NCBI GenBank assembly: GCA_902469965.1
Contig: CABREP010000031.1
Coordinates: 1 to 26,034 of the forward strand
Direction of reading: 5' to 3'
DNA length: 26,034 nucleotides
Source of the DNA: Egerieimonas sp900552095
GTDB taxonomy: Bacteria; Bacillota; Clostridia; Lachnospirales; Lachnospiraceae
Shown here: one piece after another, positions 8,264 through 14,748 of the stretch
Layout: every line of letters starts with the position of its first letter
Numbering within the stretch: the stretch's first letter is position 1
Translations under genes and position numbers: made by a program
The notes under the pieces: model-generated
Database searches by the model: none
What the model was told of the DNA's origin: nothing
Seen by the model: the letters and a program-made list of their open reading frames with translations, nothing else

Positions 8264-9754
8264 TCATTTTCCTCCAGTCGCATAGTGCATAATCTGCTGC
8301 TGACTCAAAGTTCTCCGATCAAGCTCTCCCGTCACACAGCCTTCATGCATGACGATCACTCTGTCACACAGCCCAATCAACTCCGGCATTTCCGAAGAAA
8401 TCATAATAATCGATTTCCCTTCTTCCGCCAGTTTTACAATAATATTGTAAATCTCCATCTTTGCATTCACATCAATTCCCCGGGTAGGCTCATCCAGCAC
8501 AATAATTTCCGGTTCACAGTTCAGCCACTTTGCCAAAACTACTTTTTGCTGATTTCCACCGCTTAAAAATTTAGCCTTCTGCATCTCCGAAGGAGTCTTT
8601 ATCAAAAGCTCTCTGATATATTTCTGACAGATCTCCTTTGCCTTTTTTGCGGAAAACATTCCGTGTTCCATCGCTTTTTCCGGCTTTGCCATTACCGTAT
8701 TATCCAAAACCGGGAGATCCACTACCAGACCTTCTTTTTTTCTGTCCTCCGGAAGAAAACCTATTCCCAGCTTTATGGCGTCTCTGGGAGATCTGATCTG
8801 AACCGGTTTTCCATTTATTTTAATCTCGCCCTTAGCGCCGGAATCCGCTCCAAATACAGCTTTCAAGGTCTCTGTCCGTCCGGCTCCCACCAAACCTGCA
8901 AATCCCAGGATCTCCCCTTTCCGCAGAGAAAACGAAACATCTTTTACTTCCTTCCCATTTGAAATATGATCTGCTTCAAGAATTACCTCTCCGACTTTAT
9001 TTTTCTTTTCCGGATATACCGAAGCCAGTGACCGCCCCACCATATATTCAATGATCTGATTCACATCTACTTCTTTTATTTCTCCGCTGTGAACGAAGGT
9101 TCCATCCCGGAGAACCGTATAAGAATCACAGATTTCAAAAATTTCCTCCATCCTGTGGCTGATATAAATCATACTGATACCCTTACTTTTAAGGTTATTG
9201 ATTACGGAAAACAATTTTCTTGTCTCCCCTTCTGTCAGCGTAGAAGTGGGCTCATCCATGATCAAAAGCTGGGAATGCAAAGATATTGCTTTTGCAATCT
9301 CTACCATCTGCTGCTGTGCTACGCTTAAACTTGACACAATAGCTCTGGGATTGATAGCAACATCCATATAATCCAGAATTTCTTCTGCGTCCTCAGTCAT
9401 TTTTTTCCAATCAAGCAGTCCATGTTTTTTAGGCTGACGAGCCAGAAATATATTTTCTGCCACTGTAATATCCGGTATCAGATTCAGTTCCTGATATATG
9501 ATTGCAATACCCAGCCTCTCAGAATCTTTTGTATTCCGTATCTCGGCCTCTTTCCCGTTCACAAAAATCTGTCCGCAGTCTTTGTTGTAAGCACCGGATA
9601 ATATCTTCATCAAAGTTGACTTTCCGGCTCCGTTTTCTCCCAGGAGCGCATGGACATCTCCCTTCCTGACCTGAAAACTTACATTCTGAAGCGCTTTCAC
9701 GCCAACAAAAGACTTACTGACCCCTTTAATTTCCAATATATTCTCATTTTTCAT
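8264..9754 (-). CDS. RbsA-like duplicated sugar ABC transporter ATPase
   Basis: The 496-residue protein has two fused ABC modules, typical of the RbsA/MglA/XylG class (usual length about 500). Module one has Walker A GENGAGKST near residue 38, signature LSVAQQQMVEIAKA and Walker B LLIMDEPTSTLT. Module two has the usual degenerate Walker A (GLVGAGRTE), signature LSGGNQQKV and Walker B IIVLDEPTRGID. It powers import through the adjacent RbsC-like permease. The ATG at 9754 follows GAGGGG, which overlaps the TAG of the pyranase gene. The gene is in the middle of the LacI operon and nearly abuts the permease gene (1-nt gap). Confidence 0.95.
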   Translation of the reverse strand: MKNENILEIKGVSKSFVGVKALQNVSFQVRKGDVHALLGENGAGKSTLMKILSGAYNKDCGQIFVNGKEAEIRNTKDSERLGIAIIYQELNLIPDITVAENIFLARQPKKHGLLDWKKMTEDAEEILDYMDVAINPRAIVSSLSVAQQQMVEIAKAISLHSQLLIMDEPTSTLTEGETRKLFSVINNLKSKGISMIYISHRMEEIFEICDSYTVLRDGTFVHSGEIKEVDVNQIIEYMVGRSLASVYPEKKNKVGEVILEADHISNGKEVKDVSFSLRKGEILGFAGLVGAGRTETLKAVFGADSGAKGEIKINGKPVQIRSPRDAIKLGIGFLPEDRKKEGLVVDLPVLDNTVMAKPEKAMEHGMFSAKKAKEICQKYIRELLIKTPSEMQKAKFLSGGNQQKVVLAKWLNCEPEIIVLDEPTRGIDVNAKMEIYNIIVKLAEEGKSIIMISSEMPELIGLCDRVIVMHEGCVTGELDRRTLSQQQIMHYATGGK

Positions 9755-9768
9755 CTGATGGCACCCCT

Positions 9769-10167
9769 CTAAAACAGTACGCCCGCCTTTAAAATAATAT
9801 TAGAATAGGAAGTAAATTCTCCTGTCCGAATAACTGCTTTCACCTTTGCCGATAGTTTTTTCACTTCTTCATGAGGCATTGTTCTGAGCGGAAAGCCCCC
9901 CTGCACAACGCATTCTAATTCTTCCCGCATATGCGGACTGACTTCTGCCATTTCCTGATCAATAATTCCTTCTGCCACCAACATTTCTCTCATCACAGCT
10001 TCCAGTACATCAAGAAAATGAGGAACCCCTTCCTTCAGCGCCAGATCAATCATTTTTACCCCCTCTGGCACCGGCATTCCCGCATCTCCTATTAAAATCA
10101 TATCATCGTGAGCCAGTTCAGCAATTGTCTTTGATAATTCCCCATGCAAAATACCTGTTTTTTTCAT
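9769..10167 (-). CDS. rbsD: RbsD-like D-ribose pyranase / sugar mutarotase
   Basis: The 132-residue protein belongs to the RbsD/FucU fold. Family enzymes interconvert beta-pyranose and furanose forms of ribose in the cytoplasm as a decamer. It starts MKKTGILHGELS and keeps His20 and Asp28 (LAHDDMILIGDAG) and the C-terminal Tyr-x-Asn pair (SYSNIILKAGVLF, Tyr121 and Asn123), which match residues implicated in sugar binding in characterised RbsD. The length is normal for the family. It lies between the binding-protein gene (60 nt upstream) and the ATPase gene (14 nt downstream). No ribokinase gene follows, so the substrate may be a different sugar; the symbol denotes the family, not proven ribose specificity. 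Confidence 0.88.
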   Translation of the reverse strand: MKKTGILHGELSKTIAELAHDDMILIGDAGMPVPEGVKMIDLALKEGVPHFLDVLEAVMREMLVAEGIIDQEMAEVSPHMREELECVVQGGFPLRTMPHEEVKKLSAKVKAVIRTGEFTSYSNIILKAGVLF

Positions 10168-10227
10168 TTCTTCTCCCTCTGAAGCCGGACAAACATCCTC
10201 TGCCCGGCTCCTCTTCCTTTCTGGCGC

Positions 10228-11223
10228 TTACTTTTCAAAATCCGCTGCGTAATAAATCTTATCTGCGGTGTAAACCCCTACTTCTACCGGAACTTCCTCA
10301 TCCAGCTTTTCTCCTGCCAGTACTTTTCCAACGCATTCTACACAAGTTTCTCCCAATTTATCCGGGAACTGAATAACGCTGCCTTTATAACATCCTCCCT
10401 CTGCAATGGCCTGCTGTTCTTCTTCAGAAGCATCAAACCCAATTACAGAAATTTCCTCCTCTCTGCCCGCAGCTGCAATCGCATCATAAGCTCCCAGACC
10501 TCCCTGAGCACTATAAGAAAATACCAGATCAATTTCCTTATTCGCAATCAGAATATCCTCCATAGCACTCATAAAAGCCTCTCTGGTATCTGCCCCCTGT
10601 TCTGCCACAATCACTGAATCCGGAAGGATTTCCTGAACCGTTTCCTTAAATCCGCTGACTCTTTCTACTGCCGCAGAGGACATGGGATTTGTCAAAAATA
10701 CAATTTTGGGATCTTTCTTCTCTCCCAGAAGTTCCTGAACTGCATAACGCGCTGCCAGTTCTCCTCCCAAATAGTTATCCGAACCAATATACGTCTCATA
10801 GGTACCGGAAGTCGGCTTCATATCCACCGTAATAACCGGAATCCCCTTCTCCTCTGCCGTCTCCAACGCTGTAATAATGCCGTCTCCATCTACTGCATTT
10901 AAAATAATCGCATCTACATCCTGTGCACAGTAATTTTCAATTGCATCGATCTGGCTCTGCAGATCCAATGCCGCATCATTCCAGAGAAGTTCATACTCAT
11001 CTCCTGCCGCTTCTTCAATCCCTGATTTTACATCCTGAAAAAACTCATACTGAAGTGTCATAAGACTGACACCAATCACCGGTTTTTCTCCATCTTCTTT
11101 CTTCTTCCCGGAATCTTCCTCCTTCGCCTCCTTCTCTCTGCTGTCATCCGTCGATACACAGCCAGCCAAACTTCCCGCCATTGCAGCAATTAATGTAACC
11201 GCCATTAATTTTCTCAGTTTCAT
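10228..11223 (-). CDS. RbsB-like sugar-binding lipoprotein
   Basis: The 331-residue product has a lipoprotein signal peptide (MKLRKLMAVTLIAAMAGSLAGC, Cys22 at a LAGC lipobox), a charged Asp/Glu/Lys linker, and a Peripla_BP_4 type I binding fold beginning VIGVSLMTLQYEFFQDV. It would sit outside the membrane and feed the RbsA/RbsC pair. I chose the ATG at 11223, preceded by GAGGGAG; a longer in-frame start (TTG at 11250) adds nine residues without a proper site. Compared with E. coli RbsB, the FF pair, Asp of VDMKP, GFD and Gln of VIQFP are kept. The ribose-contacting Arg after the Asp is Met here, and the Asn of QND is Ser. The ligand is therefore probably not plain ribose. Confidence 0.92.
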   Translation of the reverse strand: MKLRKLMAVTLIAAMAGSLAGCVSTDDSREKEAKEEDSGKKKEDGEKPVIGVSLMTLQYEFFQDVKSGIEEAAGDEYELLWNDAALDLQSQIDAIENYCAQDVDAIILNAVDGDGIITALETAEEKGIPVITVDMKPTSGTYETYIGSDNYLGGELAARYAVQELLGEKKDPKIVFLTNPMSSAAVERVSGFKETVQEILPDSVIVAEQGADTREAFMSAMEDILIANKEIDLVFSYSAQGGLGAYDAIAAAGREEEISVIGFDASEEEQQAIAEGGCYKGSVIQFPDKLGETCVECVGKVLAGEKLDEEVPVEVGVYTADKIYYAADFEK

Positions 11224-11242
11224 AACCTTCTCCCTCTCTTTC

Positions 11243-12349
11243 TCATTCAATCACATTAAAATATCGAAGCATTTCCATCACCATACGCACCATAACTTCC
11301 ATATTGTCCAGCTTGTTCTCTTCATATACATCTAATGCTGAATGTAAAATCCCCTGATCATTAAAAGTCAGCATACAAACCGGTATTCCTTTTTCATAAT
11401 AAGGCGCGTGATCGCTTCCCGGAGGCGGAGGACTTTTAAAAACAGGAGTAAAATCTTCTTTGCTCTGTCCCAGATATGTTCTGATCTGACGCTCAAAAGG
11501 CTCCGGCCCGCTCCAGACTTCCAGGATTCTCTCCCTCCCTACTCCATCCACATTCAAAACCATATCTACCGGAGTTCCCGCCTCACAGTGATGTCGGGCC
11601 CCCACCAGATTGTATTCCTCCCCATCTGTCAGCATCAGTTCTACCGAAGTTCTGCAGTTTTCTTTCCCCAGTCTGCGCCCTACCTCTAAAATCACTGCCG
11701 CTCCTGAAGAGTTATCGTATGCTCCCGGCGTTGTGTATACCGTATCGTAATGGGCACATAAAAGTACGCGTTTTTTCTTTTCCGGATGCAGAATACCGAT
11801 AACATTCCTGCACACTGCCCCTTTACGAATCCCCGCTCTTGCATATCCCTTTACTTTTACCTGATTTTTCTCTGCCGTTCTGAAAAATTCCGCTTCCTCT
11901 TTTCCTACCAGAAAATGAGGCAGTGTACTTTTTCCCGTAAAAAGCATCTGTGGAATTGCCTTCCCATTTCCGCGCACTGTAATATACGCTTTTATTTCTC
12001 CCTCCTCATCCACAACCGCATATTTCTCCCAGACATACATATTCCAGATCCGATTGTAACCGGCAAACAGGATACCACCCTCAAAACCTTCCGGCTCTTC
12101 ACCGCTGCCCAGAAAGAGAAAACTTTCCAGTTTTCTCCCGTTCGGAGAACAGACTTCCAGATTCCAGTCTTCCACATCCCACGCTTCTGTCTCGAAGGAT
12201 TCCAGATAACTGTTCCCTGTAATGTTATCCATCTCTCCTCTGAGATAACCGGCACACTGTTCCGCTGCCAGAGATCCCATCGGTCTTGGACCAAAATCAA
12301 TAATTTGTTTCCAGTTTTCTGCCATCTGCAGAAATGATTTGTCCTGCAT
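11243..12349 (-). CDS. M28-family zinc metallopeptidase
   Basis: The 368-residue soluble protein has the M28 co-catalytic zinc set: AHYDT (His), PGAYDNSSGAAV (bridging Asp), DGEEYNLVGARHH (catalytic Glu and ligand), NVDGVG (Asp) and GSDHAPYYEKG (last His). No signal peptide or membrane segment is seen, so it acts in the cytoplasm, likely as an aminopeptidase or carboxypeptidase-like hydrolase on imported material. The ATG at 12349 (MQDKSFLQMAENW) is preceded by TAGGAG, where TAG is the stop of lacI; a TTG-started extension overlapping lacI has no support. The gap to the binding-protein gene is 19 nt. The substrate is unknown, but its place right after the regulator suggests a dedicated step of the pathway. 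Confidence 0.9.
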   Translation of the reverse strand: MQDKSFLQMAENWKQIIDFGPRPMGSLAAEQCAGYLRGEMDNITGNSYLESFETEAWDVEDWNLEVCSPNGRKLESFLFLGSGEEPEGFEGGILFAGYNRIWNMYVWEKYAVVDEEGEIKAYITVRGNGKAIPQMLFTGKSTLPHFLVGKEEAEFFRTAEKNQVKVKGYARAGIRKGAVCRNVIGILHPEKKKRVLLCAHYDTVYTTPGAYDNSSGAAVILEVGRRLGKENCRTSVELMLTDGEEYNLVGARHHCEAGTPVDMVLNVDGVGRERILEVWSGPEPFERQIRTYLGQSKEDFTPVFKSPPPPGSDHAPYYEKGIPVCMLTFNDQGILHSALDVYEENKLDNMEVMVRMVMEMLRYFNVIE

Positions 12350-12359
12350 ATTTTGTCTC

Positions 12360-13355
12360 CTACGATGATTTTCGGACAACCAGCTCTGAATCCATAATAA
12401 TCTCCCGGGTGACTCCCTTTCCTTCTTCCTGAATACGATTTAACAGCAGCTGAGTCGCTGTCCTTGCCAGCTCCATCACCGGCTGACGAACCGTTGTCAG
12501 GGCAGGGGTGACCATTTCCGCCATAGGAATATCATCGTATCCTACCAGAGCCACCTGCTCCGGAACCGCTATCTTCTGCTCCTGCAGATAACGCAGCGCC
12601 CCCATTGCCATATTATCATTTGCACAGAAAACTGCTGTGGGCCGTGGATTCAGATGCATTAACGTTGCCATTGCTTCATAACCGCTCTCCAGCTTATAAT
12701 CTCCCTGGACTACGTACTGGGGATATACTTCCAAACCGTTATCCTCCATACACTGCTTAAAAATTTCCCATCTCTCTTTGGCCGGCACAGATAAATGAGC
12801 TCCCCTGATATGGGCAATACGGGTATGTCCTCTTTGGATCAGATGCTGTACTGCCTGATAAGTCCCTGCTTTATTATTGATCTTTACCACATCGAATTCC
12901 CGATTCGGTACATCTCTTTCAAGTAACACAATAGGAGCTTTAATTTTAAGCTTTTTAATATGGGTAATCGGCATATTCATTCCTACCAAAAGAATTCCAT
13001 CTATCTGCTTCTGTTCCAACATCTGCAGACATTCCACTTCTTTCTCCACCTGAAGATCAGAACTGCAGAGCAAAAGATTGTAGCCTGAATTTTTCAGTTC
13101 CTTTTCCACGCCCTGGATCATCTGAAGGAAAAAAGGATTCGTCATGTCATGAACAATAAAGCCTATTACATTTGTCGTTTTTTTCTTCAGACTCCGTGCA
13201 ATACTGCTGGGACTGTAATTCAGTTCTTCAATCGCCGTTCTGATTCTCTCTTTTGTGGAATCAGACATATGGCCTGCATCCTGTTTATTCAAATATCTGG
13301 ATACGGTAGTTTTTGATACGCGGGCTTTCTTTGCCACATCTAAAATAGTTGCCAT
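12360..13355 (-). CDS. LacI/GalR-family transcriptional regulator, first gene of the operon
   Basis: The 331-residue protein has an N-terminal LacI helix-turn-helix (MATILDVAKKARVSKTTVSR), the hinge-helix region YSPSSIARSLKKKTTNVIGF, and a Peripla_BP_3-type effector domain with FIVHDMTNPFF and VALVGYDDIPMAEMVTPALTTV. The ATG at 13355 follows a GGAAGG site; an ATG at 13376 lacks one. It heads the operon and very likely represses it through the two palindromic operators at 13402-13414 and 13441-13460, with the transported sugar or a derivative as inducer. That autoregulation is inferred from position and the central CG of the sites. Confidence 0.94.
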   Translation of the reverse strand: MATILDVAKKARVSKTTVSRYLNKQDAGHMSDSTKERIRTAIEELNYSPSSIARSLKKKTTNVIGFIVHDMTNPFFLQMIQGVEKELKNSGYNLLLCSSDLQVEKEVECLQMLEQKQIDGILLVGMNMPITHIKKLKIKAPIVLLERDVPNREFDVVKINNKAGTYQAVQHLIQRGHTRIAHIRGAHLSVPAKERWEIFKQCMEDNGLEVYPQYVVQGDYKLESGYEAMATLMHLNPRPTAVFCANDNMAMGALRYLQEQKIAVPEQVALVGYDDIPMAEMVTPALTTVRQPVMELARTATQLLLNRIQEEGKGVTREIIMDSELVVRKSS

Positions 13356-13401
13356 CTTTCTTCCTTCCTTTCTCATTCAGTACTATATTCCGCACTCGGA
13401 G

Positions 13402-13414
13402 GGGAACGGTTCCC
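13402..13414. promoter_or_regulatory. LacI-type operator O1
   Basis: GGGAAC-G-GTTCCC is a perfect 6-bp inverted repeat with a one-base centre, lying in the leader between the proximal promoter and lacI. Read on the minus strand it shares TTAAGGGAACCG with the second operator. The centres are about 42 bp apart, roughly four helical turns. Confidence 0.7.
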
Positions 13415-13440
13415 TTAACCCTCCGAAAAAGATTCCCTAT

Positions 13441-13460
13441 TAAGGGAACCGGTTTCCTAA
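13441..13460. promoter_or_regulatory. LacI-type operator O2
   Basis: The 20-bp imperfect palindrome TAAGGGAACCGGTTTCCTAA has a central CCGG, as is usual for LacI/GalR-family sites. It abuts the -10 of the proximal promoter and covers its likely start point, an ideal place for repression. Confidence 0.75.
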
Positions 13461-13489
13461 ATGGTAACAAAAAAAGGTACAGCCGTCAA
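13461..13489 (-). promoter_or_regulatory. Proximal promoter (P2) of the LacI operon
   Basis: Minus strand: TTGACG (13484-13489), 17-bp spacer, TACCAT (13461-13466). The -10 is imperfect. Operator O2 follows immediately. Confidence 0.6.
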
Positions 13490-13522
13490 CTATTTACCGT
13501 ACTCTGGCAGGATATAAATCAG

Positions 13523-13540
13523 AAATCAACAGGTTGATTT
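13523..13540. repeat. Perfect palindrome downstream of P1
   Basis: AAATCAAC-AG-GTTGATTT has 8-bp perfect arms and extends imperfectly into CAG/CTG on either side. It lies about 9-26 bases downstream of the likely P1 start and upstream of the P2 -35. It could be an operator for another regulator or an RNA hairpin. Confidence 0.6.
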
Positions 13541-13555
13541 TCTGTTTATGCCTGA

Positions 13556-13584
13556 ATTATAAAACTCTGATTTTCTATTGTCAA
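13556..13584 (-). promoter_or_regulatory. Distal promoter (P1) of the LacI operon, perfect consensus
   Basis: Minus strand: TTGACA (13579-13584), exactly 17 bp, TATAAT (13556-13561), with AATAATT just upstream as a possible UP element. A start near 13549 gives a leader of about 195 nt that runs through P2 and both operators before lacI. Confidence 0.75.
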
Positions 13585-13609
13585 ATTATTTTTCCGATCA
13601 CTTTCTTTA

Positions 13610-13639
13610 TTTCCGAAATTTTTACATGTATTTCGGAAA
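13610..13639. repeat. Inverted repeat upstream of P1
   Basis: TTTCCGAAAT (13610-13619) and ATTTCGGAAA (13630-13639) form a perfect 10-bp inverted repeat with a 10-bp spacer. Each arm is itself a near-palindrome TTTC-S-GAAA, and the arm centres are 21 bp apart (two helical turns). A third copy, GTTTCCGAAAC, is at 13792-13802. The position upstream of the P1 -35 suits an activator. Confidence 0.6.
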
Positions 13640-13817
13640 CATCCATGTCTTTCCCCTTAATTTCCTCTCTTTCTTTCCTGCCATTTTTCACAGTTTACTT
13701 TTTTTCCTCTCTCATTTTTCTCCCTTATCCACAAAATTCTCCCCTCATTTTTAGTAAAACCTACAATCTTCTCTCATCCCCCGGATCTCTTGTTTCCGAA
13801 ACTCAAAACTTTTTTAA

Positions 13818-13844
13818 GGGCTGCTGCATAAAATGCATCAGCCC
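13818..13844. terminator. Stem-loop after the methyltransferase gene, possible weak terminator
   Basis: GGGCTG and CAGCCC, then TGCAT and ATGCA, pair around an AAA loop with one mismatch. On the minus strand the stem is followed by TTAAAAAAG rather than a T run, so it is not a classical intrinsic terminator for the transporter operon. On the plus strand CTCTCTCTTTTT follows. Confidence 0.4.
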
Positions 13845-13854
13845 CTCTCTCTTT

Positions 13855-14739
13855 TTAAAATGGAATCCTCCACGCATCCCACACCATGATTCCGATCAAA
13901 TGCTCCACCCGCTCTACAAAGCGGCCTTCTTCCAGATGTTCATACACATAGCTTCTGATTTCTTCCTTTTTTCCCTCCGTAATATCTGCAAACCGCCAGT
14001 AGCTGGAACAGATTTCGCTCACTGCTTCCTCCGGTTCCATGCCCCGGCTCCAGGCCACCCTGGAATAGTTCAGATCCGGTCTCCCTCCCATATGATAAAT
14101 CATCTGAAAAGGGAAAATAATATCATTTCCTCCCGCTGTCTCCAGTGTCCGCCCCAAAATTATTTCCTGCAGATTTTTTCCATGGCTGCTCCGGCTCTGC
14201 CCCGCCCAGGTCAGAAGGCAGCAGCCTCCTCTGGAGCACTGATTCATCTTATGCAGCGTTTCCGCATTATAAATTCCCCGACAGTTGATACTGGAAAGCA
14301 CCAGGTCATACTGTTTTTTCATTCCCTCTCTCTCCACATCAAGTGTGTGCCAGTTTTTACAGAGATAACGGATATTCTCCAGCTGCTCTTTTGCGGCCTT
14401 CTCCCGAATCCTCTGCTGCATAGGAACGGAAATATCCAGTGTATCCACCTGTCGGTACTCTCTGGCAAAAGGAAGGGTAAATGTCCCCGTTCCGCCTCCC
14501 ACATCAAGAATCGTCATATCCATCTTCCGGTATCCTCTCTCTTCCAGACGCTTCATCGTATCTTCCACCCGCTCTGCGCTGGATCCCATGCCTTTTTCAA
14601 AACTTTCCACCGTCCGGTCCGCATGAGAGTCAACAGCTCTCTTGCTTCTGATTTCCGCACTGAAGTTTTCTGTGTGAGCCATTGCTTCTTTCCACTGCTC
14701 TCCGCACAGTTTTACAGCTTCCAGATTCCATTTTTTCAT
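13855..14739 (-). CDS. Class I SAM-dependent methyltransferase, coupled to the transporter
   Basis: The 294-residue protein has a Rossmann-type SAM fold: motif I ILDVGGGTGTFTLPFA near residue 76-91, the acidic motif II in VDTLDIS, and the motif IV region YDLVLSSINCRGIYN. A cysteine-rich stretch follows (NQCSRGGCCLLTWAG). The N-terminal 60 residues are charged and helical. I do not recognise a characterised orthologue or substrate. The ATG at 14739 follows AGGAG, which overlaps the TAG of the binding-protein gene (TAGGAGACAGAC), so it is translationally coupled and belongs to the transport operon. It could modify an imported chelator, peptide or metal complex, or a corrinoid-like or thiol target; this is speculation. 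Confidence 0.85.
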   Translation of the reverse strand: MKKWNLEAVKLCGEQWKEAMAHTENFSAEIRSKRAVDSHADRTVESFEKGMGSSAERVEDTMKRLEERGYRKMDMTILDVGGGTGTFTLPFAREYRQVDTLDISVPMQQRIREKAAKEQLENIRYLCKNWHTLDVEREGMKKQYDLVLSSINCRGIYNAETLHKMNQCSRGGCCLLTWAGQSRSSHGKNLQEIILGRTLETAGGNDIIFPFQMIYHMGGRPDLNYSRVAWSRGMEPEEAVSEICSSYWRFADITEGKKEEIRSYVYEHLEEGRFVERVEHLIGIMVWDAWRIPF

Positions 14740-14748
14740 GTCTGTCTC

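Larger units (their letters stand above)
13356..13854. other. Control region between the methyltransferase gene and lacI
   Basis: These 499 bp hold no supported gene on either strand. The left part contains P1, P2, two LacI operators and a separate palindrome, each listed on its own. The right part (about 13640-13815) is strongly pyrimidine-rich on the plus strand and otherwise featureless except for a third TTTCCGAAA copy. A stem-loop at 13818-13844 lies just past the end of the methyltransferase gene. Confidence 0.7.
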
